Shown in pieces: positions 46,031-55,922 of a stretch of DNA of 64,000 bases. Both the position numbers and the translations under genes were made by a program. The stretch is taken from NCBI RefSeq assembly GCF_041435215.1, contig NZ_CP108394.1, positions 2,914,001 to 2,978,000 on the forward strand, given 5' to 3'. Each line of letters starts with the position of its first letter. Positions within the stretch are counted from its first letter, which is position 1. Under the pieces are notes generated by a model that searched no databases, was not told the origin of the DNA, and saw only the letters and a list, made by a program, of their open reading frames with translations. The DNA comes from Streptomyces sp. NBC_01314. Its GTDB lineage: Bacteria > Actinomycetota > Actinomycetes > Streptomycetales > Streptomycetaceae.

Positions 46031-46143
46031 TATGCCCCGTGGGGGCTACGCCTTCACCGCACCGCAGGACAACAAGGGCCTGGCCAACCTGTACGGTGGC
46101 CGCGCTGGGCTGGCGGAGAAGCTGGACACCTACTACCAGACCA
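46031..46143 (+). pseudogene. GH92 glycosidase internal fragment
   Basis: In the frame starting near 46034 the sequence reads RGGYAFTAPQDNKGLANLYG then GRAGLAEKLDTYYQT, which fits the catalytic-domain region of GH92 enzymes where a GL-x-x-L-x-GG motif precedes a helix. It starts about 35 bases from the recombinase start and breaks off after CAGACC. It belongs to the gene begun at 43466; roughly 450-500 codons in between and the whole C-terminus are gone. Confidence 0.65.
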
Positions 46144-46144
46144 C

Positions 46145-46159
46145 TCGACAACGTTGTCC
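46145..46159. promoter_or_regulatory. Second copy of GACAACGTTGTC operator
   Basis: TCGACAACGTTGTCC is identical to 43393-43407. It abuts the end of the GH92 fragment and precedes no intact plus-strand gene, so it is probably left over from a deleted gene. Confidence 0.5.
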
Positions 46160-46372
46160 TGTCGCCTGGTCCCCTCAGCCGCATCCCCCGCGCCCGGTCT
46201 CCCCCGTACCGGGTCGCGGCTCGCGGACCGGGTGGGCACGCACCGCCCGCTCACCCGGTCCGCCCCGAGCAAGGACGCCCGCCCCCGCACAGAGCCGGTC
46301 ATGCGGATCGGGCCGGTTCTGCGGATCAGGTCCGTTCCATGGCTCGGGTCCGTTCCATGGCTCGGGTCCGGC
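46160..46372. repeat. Gene-free region with 18-bp tandem repeat
   Basis: The unit GGTCCGTTCCATGGCTCG occurs twice in a row (46329-46346, 46347-46364) and then partially, just past the LPMO stop codon. The rest is C/G-rich without a convincing frame or terminator. Confidence 0.55.
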
Positions 46373-47446
46373 TCAGCCCACCCGGCAGGGCAGTGTCGTC
46401 GCGGGATCACCTCCCGACCCCTGCACCACATAGCCGAACGTGGCGGTTTCGCCGGGATCCAGCTCCCCGTTCCAGTTGGCGTTGTGCACCATCACGTCCT
46501 GCCCGCTGTAGGTCGCGCTGCCGCTCCAGAGGCTGTCGACTTTCTGCCCGGTCGGCAGGGTCCAGTTGACCATCCAGCCGAGCATCGGCACGTCGCCGGT
46601 GTTGGTGACGACGACCTCGGACTGGTAGCCGCCGGTCCAACTGCCCGTCGTACGACGGGTCGCGGCGCACTCACCCGGCACCGGCTCGGTGGGGTTGCCG
46701 GGCTCCTTGATGCCGGTCACCTCACCGTTGCCGCCGTCGAAGACGACGTCGGAGCAGGAGTAGAAGGTCTCCTGGCTGTCGGAGCGCTGCCACACCATGT
46801 AGATGAGGTGGCGGCCCGACTTGTTCGCGGGGAGCTGCCCCCGCCAGGAGTAGTTGGCCTCGACCGTGCCCGGACTGCCGTTCAGCGGCGGGTGGTCGAC
46901 ACTCAGGAACGGCTGCGCCTCGATGTCGTTCCAGGTGAGCGTCTTCGTCGGGTCGAAGCCGTCCTTGGTGATGTAGACGTAGAACCAACCCGGGTGCGCC
47001 GCCCACGCGTTGTACGAGAAGTCGACGGACGCGCCGGAGGTCAGATGGGTCAACGGCCAGTCGGCGCTGGGCGTGTTGAACCCGGTGAAGTTGGTGTTGC
47101 CACCACTGCACAGCTGGCCGTCCGGGACGAAGCCGCGGGTGCGGCCGGCACCGTCCGAGCGGAGCACCGAGAACCAGTTGTAGAACGGGGTCGTCCCGCT
47201 CACCTGCTGTGCGGAGCGACAGGCCGGGTTGATCGGTTTGATCTCCCCGGTGTCGGTCAGCCCGTCCTGCCAGCACAGGAAGGTGCGGCTGCCGGGCTTC
47301 ATCGGAGTGCCGTGCGCCTCCGCTTTGCCGCTGCCGGCCGAGAGGACCAGGCCGAGCGCCGGAATCGTGGTCACGAGAGCGAGCAGGACGAGCAGGAGTG
47401 CGCTGTGGCGCCGGGGCAGCCTTAATCGTGGGGTTGTCACGTGCAT
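46373..47446 (-). CDS. AA10 lytic polysaccharide monooxygenase with CBM2
   Basis: The ATG at 47446 has AAGGAGAG six bases upstream; 357 residues. The signal peptide ends SGKAEA, leaving His45 as mature N-terminus (HGTPMKPGSRTFLC) as required for the copper histidine brace; the second His is His151 (AWAAHPGWFYVY). SDVVFDGGNGEVTG closes the catalytic domain. Residues about 260-357 are a CBM2 (TGSWTGGYQSEVVVTNTGDV). The sequence resembles cellulose-active CelS2/ScLPMO10C. It oxidatively cleaves crystalline cellulose outside the cell and has a CebR box upstream. Confidence 0.93.
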   Translation of the reverse strand: MHVTTPRLRLPRRHSALLLVLLALVTTIPALGLVLSAGSGKAEAHGTPMKPGSRTFLCWQDGLTDTGEIKPINPACRSAQQVSGTTPFYNWFSVLRSDGAGRTRGFVPDGQLCSGGNTNFTGFNTPSADWPLTHLTSGASVDFSYNAWAAHPGWFYVYITKDGFDPTKTLTWNDIEAQPFLSVDHPPLNGSPGTVEANYSWRGQLPANKSGRHLIYMVWQRSDSQETFYSCSDVVFDGGNGEVTGIKEPGNPTEPVPGECAATRRTTGSWTGGYQSEVVVTNTGDVPMLGWMVNWTLPTGQKVDSLWSGSATYSGQDVMVHNANWNGELDPGETATFGYVVQGSGGDPATTLPCRVG

Positions 47447-47584
47447 GACAGACTCTCCTTGCGTGTACGGCTTGGAGGTGGGGGAACGTGCGCGTGCCGA
47501 TGCGGAGGTGCCTGTGTGCGGATGCGTGGTGCGGGGTGGAAGCGGGTCCGGGGGATGACGGGTTCCGGTCCGCCACGCCCCATA

Positions 47585-47598
47585 TGGGAGCGCTCCCA
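47585..47598. promoter_or_regulatory. Perfect CebR box
   Basis: TGGGAGCGCTCCCA is the exact 14-bp palindrome bound by the cellobiose/cellotriose-responsive repressor CebR. It lies 139 bases upstream of the LPMO start. Confidence 0.85.
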
Positions 47599-47663
47599 CC
47601 CCCACCTACTTCGGAAGCTAGCGCGGAGCGCCACGCTTGTAAACGGCTGACACGTACCGATGC

Positions 47664-47697
47664 GCGGGGGCCGCACCCGGGTGGGTGCGGCCCCCGC
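47664..47697. terminator. Perfect 15-bp hairpin
   Basis: GCGGGGGCCGCACCC-gggt-GGGTGCGGCCCCCGC. It probably ends the minus-strand transcript from the SRPBCC gene region and separates it from the LPMO promoter. Confidence 0.75.
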
Positions 47698-47776
47698 TAT
47701 GACGGGACACGCTCGTACACCGGAAGCACCGCAGTACGGGACGACCTTGCGGGTCGAAGCTGAGGCAATCCTGAAG

Positions 47777-48052
47777 TCAGGGGAGCCAGGCGAGCCGGGA
47801 GATCGGTCGCGGAGGCTGTGCGGCCGAGCGCACCAGGAGCCGCGCCCCGGTGGTGCCGACGAGGAGCCGGCGGGGCTCGGTCACGTTCGGCGCGGTCGGC
47901 ACGACGGGACCCGCGGCGACCGTGGGGCGCCATCGCCGTGGGTGACGTACGCGGCGTCGGCATCGGCGTCGGGGGTGGAGGTGGGTGGGATCACCGAACT
48001 CGGCGGAGTGGTGGTCGCCCAGGACTCGGTCGATGCGGGTCCGGGTCGTCAT
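47777..48052 (-). CDS. Small hypothetical protein, probably frameshifted
   Basis: The ATG at 48052 overlaps the SRPBCC stop (ATGA), and the first 27 codons (MTTRTRIDRVLGDHHSAEFG) have normal codon use. Then the frame becomes Arg-rich with rare CGA codons, while the next frame reads PDADADAAYVTHGDGAP. The switch sits at a run of five G on the plus strand, so an indel is likely. The frame as given has 91 residues ending SRLAWLP. Function unknown. Confidence 0.35.
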   Translation of the reverse strand: MTTRTRIDRVLGDHHSAEFGDPTHLHPRRRCRRRVRHPRRWRPTVAAGPVVPTAPNVTEPRRLLVGTTGARLLVRSAAQPPRPISRLAWLP

Positions 48053-48540
48053 GCCGATGATGTTCTCAGGGACCGTTCGGCGCGCCGACGCACGTTGGTG
48101 AGCAGGTGGCCGGTGAGCTTCGCGTGCATGCCGGTGCCCAGGGTGAGTAGCCGGTAGAGGCCGCCGGCCGGGCCCGGGAAGGTGGCTCGGGTTTCGGCGC
48201 GGAGGCGAGTGCGGCCCGGCTCTGCCTCGTCGAGGCGGAAGGTCAGGGTGTACGAGGAGAAGCGGTGGCGGCCCAGGAGGGTCAGTTCGCCGGCCGGGAT
48301 CGCGGTCGCCGTGCGGAAGCCGGGGAACGTCGTCGCGGCCTCGACGGGCGGACGCGGTCCGGACGCCGTGTGGTCGGCGCAGCCCACGAGCTTGGCGTAT
48401 CGGACCGCGGCGGGGCGGGAGAAGGCCCAGTCGAGCGCCTCGGCGAGGGCCCACCAGACCTCCTCGGCGTGCGCCTCGATGAGGATCGTGTGCTCGTCGA
48501 CGAACGGGAGCGGGGCGCTGCGCCGCATCGGTGCATCCAT
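48049..48540 (-). CDS. SRPBCC-fold protein
   Basis: The product has 163 residues. EHTILIEAHAEEVWWALAEA at the N-terminus and the later strands (AGELTLLGRHRFSSYTLTFR and GRTRLRAETRATFPGP), then a C-terminal helix, fit the START/polyketide-cyclase-like SRPBCC fold that binds hydrophobic ligands. The exact ligand is unknown. The start MDAPMRRS has a weak ribosome site. Confidence 0.65.
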   Translation of the reverse strand: MDAPMRRSAPLPFVDEHTILIEAHAEEVWWALAEALDWAFSRPAAVRYAKLVGCADHTASGPRPPVEAATTFPGFRTATAIPAGELTLLGRHRFSSYTLTFRLDEAEPGRTRLRAETRATFPGPAGGLYRLLTLGTGMHAKLTGHLLTNVRRRAERSLRTSSA

Positions 48541-48909
48541 GAGTGCGAGTCTTCGCCCTCCGGCCGCTCCGCCGCCAGATGCTGTCACCCGCAGGCCGGC
48601 GGAATGCTTCGCCACGGAAGCCGCCCACCCTTCGACGGCGCACGGGCGATGTTCGTGACACCTGCTCGCGCCACCCCGGCTCACCCGCTCGGCAGCCGCT
48701 TCCGCATGGCTTAGGCCGCGTCGCCGACCTGCTGGAGCCGGTTCGCGGTGAGGCGGCGTAGCTCCCGGAGGAGTTCGGCGATTCCGGTCACGTCGGGCCT
48801 CGGGGTCGGGGGGCACGTTCCTGATGGTCACGGGCCGACACTGATCCGCCGCCGCCTACGGTCAAGTGGGGCGTGGCCGTGCGCCGTTGGCCCCCGACCT
48901 TCTGGCGGA
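48541..48909. other. Region without a confident gene
   Basis: Only a 26-codon minus-strand GTG frame (about 48712-48792, VTGIAELLRELRRLTANRLQ) has coding-like codon use. It could be a remnant of a regulator N-terminus or chance. No clear promoter or terminator is seen. Confidence 0.3.
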
Positions 48910-50514
48910 CTACACCGAGATGGACGGCACCGACCGGGCGGAGGGGACAGAAGGCGCCGAGACCGTATCGATGGTCGGGAGTTCCGTGGTGCCGGTCGGG
49001 GGGAGTTCGATGGTGAACTCGGTGTGGCCCGGCTCGCTGGTGACGTCGAGGCGGCCGCCGTGGGCGGAGACGATCGCGGCGACGATGGCCAGGCCGAGGC
49101 CGGAGCCGCCCGCGTGGGGGTTGGCGCGGACGCGGGAGCCGTCGGCGCGGGTGAAGCGTTCGAAGACGGCGGGGAGGAGGGCCGGCGGGATGCCGGGGCC
49201 GTCGTCGCGCACGCGGATCACACAGCGGTCGGCGGCGCTCTCCACGGATGCCGTGACCGTCGTGCCCGGGGGTGTGTGCACACGGGCGTTGGCCAAGAGG
49301 TTGGCCACCACCTGGTGGAGGCGCGCCTCGTCGCCGGTGACCAGGGCCGGGGCGTCCAGGAGCAGCGCGAGCTGCCAGTTGTGGTCCTCGCCCGCCGCCC
49401 GCGCGTCCCACACCGCCTCCGCCACGAGGGCCGCGAGGTCCACCTCGGCGGATTCCAGGGGACGGCCGTCGTCCAGCCGGGCCAGGAGAAGCAGGTCCTC
49501 GACCAGGCCTGTCATCCGGGCCGACTCGGCCGACACCCGCCGCCACGCCAGCGTCGGCTCGATCCGGTCGGTCCCGCGGTTCATCAGCTCCGCGTATCCG
49601 GCGATGGAGGCGAGCGGCGTACGGAGTTCGTGGCTGGCGTCGGCGAGGAAGCGGCGCATGCGTTCCTCACTGCGCTGACGCTGGGCGAGGGAGGCCTCGA
49701 CGTGGTCGATCATGCGGTTGAGGGCGGCGCCGACCTGGCCGGCCTCGCTGCCGGGGTCGGTGTCGCGGTCGGGCACCCGGGTCAGGCCGGTGACCTCGCC
49801 CCGGTCGAGCGGGGAGCGGGAGACCTCTACGGCGGTGGCGGCGACCCGGCCGAGGGGGCGCAGCTGGCGCCGGATGACGACCGCGCAGACGCAGGCCGCC
49901 ACGGTGAGTCCGACGCCCGCGACCAGCGCCTCCACCACCACCAGGCCGCCGATCATGTCCTGGACGTCGTCCATGGGCAGGCCCGTGAGGACGTGCAGCC
50001 CGTCCTCGCTGAGGGCGGTGATCCGGTACGTGCCGAGGCCGGGGACGGTCCGGGTGTGCGTGGAGCCGTCGGCCGCGATGCCGTCGAGGGCGGCCCGCTG
50101 CTCGGCGCTGAGCGCCTCCGGGTCGCCGCTCGCGCCGACGACCTCGGCGGCGGTGATGTTCCCTGCGCCGTCGAGCCGCGCGGCGAGCGTGCCGACGGCC
50201 TGACCCTGCTCCCTGAGGAACGCCAGGTCGGTGTGGTTGCGCGGGCCGACACCCACCCCGCCCAGGCTGCGCTCGGCGGCGTCGGTGACCCGCTCGTCGA
50301 GGGCGCCGAGCAGCGAGGCGCGCTGCGCGACGACCGTGGCCAGCGTCATCGTGGCGCACACCGCGACCAGCGTGGCGGAGATGAAGAGGAGGAGGCGGGT
50401 ACGGAGGGAACGGCTCCGCAGGGGCCGCCGGATTCCGCTCGGCATGAGCAGCCGGGCGGCGCTCCACAAGGCCCGCCCGATTCCGGTGCCCAAGGTCCGC
50501 GAACGCGTCGTCAT
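48910..50514 (-). CDS. Sensor histidine kinase
   Basis: The ATG overlaps the response-regulator stop (ATGA); 534 residues. Topology: membrane helix about 41-63, extracytoplasmic sensor about 64-187, second helix about 188-214, HAMP, HisKA with phospho-acceptor His295 (DASHELRTPLASIAGY) and HATPase motifs HQVVANLLANARVH (N box), RDDGPGIPP (G1), FERFTRAD (F) and GGSGLGLAIV (G2). A Pro/Ser/Thr tail ends the protein. It phosphorylates the OmpR-type partner encoded upstream. The signal is unknown. Confidence 0.93.
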   Translation of the reverse strand: MTTRSRTLGTGIGRALWSAARLLMPSGIRRPLRSRSLRTRLLLFISATLVAVCATMTLATVVAQRASLLGALDERVTDAAERSLGGVGVGPRNHTDLAFLREQGQAVGTLAARLDGAGNITAAEVVGASGDPEALSAEQRAALDGIAADGSTHTRTVPGLGTYRITALSEDGLHVLTGLPMDDVQDMIGGLVVVEALVAGVGLTVAACVCAVVIRRQLRPLGRVAATAVEVSRSPLDRGEVTGLTRVPDRDTDPGSEAGQVGAALNRMIDHVEASLAQRQRSEERMRRFLADASHELRTPLASIAGYAELMNRGTDRIEPTLAWRRVSAESARMTGLVEDLLLLARLDDGRPLESAEVDLAALVAEAVWDARAAGEDHNWQLALLLDAPALVTGDEARLHQVVANLLANARVHTPPGTTVTASVESAADRCVIRVRDDGPGIPPALLPAVFERFTRADGSRVRANPHAGGSGLGLAIVAAIVSAHGGRLDVTSEPGHTEFTIELPPTGTTELPTIDTVSAPSVPSARSVPSISV

Positions 50515-51239
50515 CTTCCGTCCTCCCCCGCCCGGATCGCGTATCCGAGTCCGCGCACCGTGTGGATCATCGGTGCCCTGCCCTTGTCGATCTTTCGGCG
50601 GAGGCTGGAGATGTAGACCTCCACCAGGTTGCCGCCACCGTCGAAGGAACTGCTCCACACGTGGTCCAGGATCTGGGCCTTGCTCAACACCTGGCGCGGG
50701 TGGCCGAGCAGCAGGCCGAGCAGGTCGAACTCCTTGGCCGTCAGCTGGACCGGCGTACCGTCGCGGCGCACCTCGCGCGTCTCCGCGCTGAACACGAGGT
50801 CACCGAGCACGAGGTCGCCGTCGTCCGACGACCTGGTCTCCTCGGCGCCGGACCGGCGCAGCAGGCCGCGCAGCCGCAGGACGACCTCCTCCAGGGAGAA
50901 CGGCTTGGTCACGTAGTCGTCGGCGCCCGCCGAGAGTCCGTCGATACGGTGTTCCAGCCCGTCCCTGGCGGTGAGCATGAGGACGGGCAGCCTCGGGTTC
51001 TCGTAGCGCAGCCGCCGCAGCACCTGGAGGCCGTCGAGGTCGGGCAGCATCCCGTCGAGGACGACGGCGTGCGGGGCGCAGTCGCGCGCGACCCGCAGCG
51101 CGCTGTATCCGTCGGCCGCCGGGTAGGCGCGCCAGCCCGCCTCCGTGACGGCCACGGACAGCAGTTCGGTGAGCCCGGGTTCGTCGTCGACGATCAGGAC
51201 ACGGACCCGGTTGTTTCGGGTCGGGGAGGTGCCGGCCAT
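50511..51239 (-). CDS. OmpR-family response regulator
   Basis: The product has 242 residues. The receiver has LIVDDEPGLTELL, phospho-Asp62 (VVLDGMLPDLDG) and the conserved Lys in VTKPFS. A winged-helix DNA-binding domain (about 140-236) includes VQLTAKEFDLLGLLLGHP and VEVYISSLRRKID. It is the first gene of a two-gene operon with the sensor kinase. Confidence 0.94.
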   Translation of the reverse strand: MAGTSPTRNNRVRVLIVDDEPGLTELLSVAVTEAGWRAYPAADGYSALRVARDCAPHAVVLDGMLPDLDGLQVLRRLRYENPRLPVLMLTARDGLEHRIDGLSAGADDYVTKPFSLEEVVLRLRGLLRRSGAEETRSSDDGDLVLGDLVFSAETREVRRDGTPVQLTAKEFDLLGLLLGHPRQVLSKAQILDHVWSSSFDGGGNLVEVYISSLRRKIDKGRAPMIHTVRGLGYAIRAGEDGR

Positions 51240-51362
51240 GTCCTGAGCCTGTCGCGGTTGCCTGAGGGAACCCTGTGTTCCGGCTGAGCCGGAGCCGTGC
51301 GACCCGGCCGGCGGGCACGGCTTGCCCCGGCGGAGTCGCCCGAGCTCCGCCGGCGACGGCGA

Positions 51363-51397
51363 AGGGCCGCACCCCCGTCCTCCGGGGATGCGGCCCT
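51363..51397 (-). terminator. Hairpin after acnA
   Basis: AGGGCCGC pairs with GCGGCCCT and an inner CCCC pairs with GGGG; it lies 21 bases past the acnA stop. Confidence 0.6.
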
Positions 51398-51417
51398 CAA
51401 CTGCCGTACCGAGCCGC

Positions 51418-54222
<2,805 letters not shown>

Positions 54223-54265
54223 GTACCCCTTACCGGGGTGGGCGGCCGCAGTGCGCCTCGGCAGA

Positions 54266-54283
54266 TATCTCGATGTCGAGATA
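54266..54283. promoter_or_regulatory. Palindrome TATCTCGA-TG-TCGAGATA
   Basis: A perfect 8+8 inverted repeat followed by AC, so the site reads ATCTC-N6-GAGATAAC. The same pattern overlaps the promoter of the HTH-MurA gene (55895-55912). It lies between acnA and the divergent VOC gene. Confidence 0.65.
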
Positions 54284-54443
54284 ACAGTAGTACATGGGCG
54301 CGGGCTGGTCATGCCCGGCCCGATGTGGCGTACGCCAATCTCCGAGGGTTCGCCGAGCGACCGGGCACGGCGCCGGGGCTGTTTTATTTGCGTTGCACGG
54401 ACGTTCCCGGGCTTCCTAGCATTGTGGCCCTCATGGGCAGGGG

Positions 54444-54505
54444 GACGAGCCCCGTCCGCGGCTGGACAGGTCCCGTCTGCGGCTGGACGAGCCCCTCCGC
54501 GGCTG
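54444..54505 (+). repeat. Three imperfect 21-bp tandem repeats
   Basis: Units GACGAGCCCCGTCCGCGGCT(G), GACAGGTCCCGTCTGCGGCT(G) and a 20-base third unit run head to tail upstream of the VOC gene. Confidence 0.65.
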
Positions 54506-54533
54506 TGAGTCAGCGGATCGGAGATCCCCGGGC

Positions 54534-55256
54534 ATGACTTCTCACCTCCACGCGCTCTCCTTCGACGCGAACGACCCTGTCGGTCTCGCGCGCTTCTGGG
54601 CCGGCGTCCTGGACTGGGAGACGGCCGACGACCCCTACGACGGCATCGCGCTCGCGCCGAACGACGACACCGGGTTCCGGCTCCGTTTCCTGCCGAGCCA
54701 GGAGAAGAAGACCGTCGCGAACCAGATGCACTTCGACCTGACCAGCAAGTCCCTCGACGACCAGCGGAGGGTCGTGGCGAGGGTGCTCGAACTCGGCGGC
54801 CGGCACATCGACATCGGCCAGCTCCCGGACGAGGAGCATGTGGTCCTCGCCGACCCCGAGGGCAACGAGTTCTGTGTGATCGAGCCGGGCAACAACTTCC
54901 TCGCGGACTGCGGATTCATCGGGGCGCTCGCGAGCGACGGCTCGCAGGCGGCCGGGTACTTCTGGAGCCGGGCGCTGGGCTGGCCCCTGGTCTGGGACCA
55001 GGACGAGGAGACCGCGATCCGCTCACCGCACGGCGGTCCGAAGATCACCTGGGGCGGTCCGCCGCTGGCTCCGAAGCCCGGGAAGTACCGCCTGCACTTC
55101 GACCTCGCCCCGCCCTCCGACGGCGATCAGCGGGCGGAGGTCGACCGTCTCGTCTCCCTCGGTGCGACGCGGATCGACATCGGCCAGGGCGAGGTCGACT
55201 GGGTGGTGATGGCCGACCCCGACGGCCACGAGTTCTGCGTACTGCCACCCCGCTGA
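54534..55256 (+). CDS. VOC-superfamily (glyoxalase-like) protein, two domains
   Basis: The ATG follows CGGAG by about ten bases; 240 residues. Two tandem betaalphabeta-type VOC domains: the first with LHALSFDANDPVGLARFWAG, MHFDLTS and DPEGNEFCVIEPG, the second ending with LHFDLAPPSDGDQRAEVDRL and DPDGHEFCVLPPR. The repeated H and E positions are those used for a divalent metal in this fold. The substrate is unknown; resistance proteins, dioxygenases and epimerases share the fold. Confidence 0.85.
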   Translation: MTSHLHALSFDANDPVGLARFWAGVLDWETADDPYDGIALAPNDDTGFRLRFLPSQEKKTVANQMHFDLTSKSLDDQRRVVARVLELGGRHIDIGQLPDEEHVVLADPEGNEFCVIEPGNNFLADCGFIGALASDGSQAAGYFWSRALGWPLVWDQDEETAIRSPHGGPKITWGGPPLAPKPGKYRLHFDLAPPSDGDQRAEVDRLVSLGATRIDIGQGEVDWVVMADPDGHEFCVLPPR

Positions 55257-55269
55257 CGCGAACGGCCGG

Positions 55270-55400
55270 GGCCGATGCCACGGATCCGGGCGGGGCGCTC
55301 CCGCGATCCGGGCGGGGCGTGACCCACGCGGGCGGCACGTGACCGTGCCGGGCAGGGCCTCCCGATCCGGGCGAGACCTCCCGATCCGGGCGGTGACCAG
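55270..55400 (+). repeat. Degenerate tandem GATCCGGGCG repeats in a gene-free stretch
   Basis: Between the VOC and DUF4236 genes, GATCCGGGCG occurs at least four times with 19-60 base spacing, in the pattern GATCCGGGCGGGGCG or GATCCGGGCGAGACC, with degenerate copies between. The remaining bases to 55583 show no coding frame. Confidence 0.5.
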
Positions 55401-55583
55401 ACCGCTTCCGCCGCCCAGCCCCCGCCCCGGCCTTGCCCCTTACACTCCGCTGCCGCCCGACACACCCGGGCCTCCGACCCCGGCTCGCCGCCAATACCCC
55501 GCACGGAAGCCGCAGTTGTCGACAGGCGGTAGGGATGCGAAGCGCCGAAAGGGGTACCCGGTGTGCATCGGAAGGAGGCACAC

Positions 55584-55781
55584 ATGCCGCTCACGTTCCG
55601 CAAGAGTTTCCGCATCCTGCCGGGTGTGCGACTGAACATCAACAAGCGTTCCTGGTCCCTCACCACCGGTGGCCGCAACGGCCCCCGGCACACCCACAGC
55701 AGCACGGGACGCCGTACGACCTCGATGGACCTGCCCGGTCCCTTCGGCTGGCGCCGCACACGCGGGGCCAGGCGCCACTGA
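55584..55781 (+). CDS. DUF4236 small protein
   Basis: The ATG at 55584 has GAAGGAGG five bases upstream; 65 residues. The family pattern is clear: FRKSFRILPGVRLNINKRSW then SLTTGGRNG and a basic tail. DUF4236 proteins are short, often at the N-terminus of larger proteins; the function is unknown. It stands alone between repeat-rich DNA and the HTH-MurA gene. Confidence 0.8.
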   Translation: MPLTFRKSFRILPGVRLNINKRSWSLTTGGRNGPRHTHSSTGRRTTSMDLPGPFGWRRTRGARRH

Positions 55782-55894
55782 GCCTCACCGGCGGCCCGCC
55801 CACCGCCGACGAAGGCGTCCGAGTCCCACGGCTGACACCCCGTCACCTGAACGGGCCATCATCACCACCCCCAACGGACCCCCCAAGAGGTGCC

Positions 55895-55912
55895 ATCTCA
55901 TATCTGAGATAA
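55895..55912. promoter_or_regulatory. Operator-like ATCTCA-TATC-TGAGAT overlapping HTH-MurA promoter
   Basis: A perfect 6+6 inverted repeat followed by AAC. The possible -10 TAACCT (55910-55915) lies seven bases before the ATG, suggesting a leaderless transcript whose promoter is covered by the palindrome. Confidence 0.6.
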
Positions 55913-55922
55913 CCTCGGGCCC

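Noticed and set aside
43466..48052. A complete integrative element or prophage
   Set aside because: Only the serine recombinase is present; no excisionase, replication, structural or transfer genes were seen on either side.
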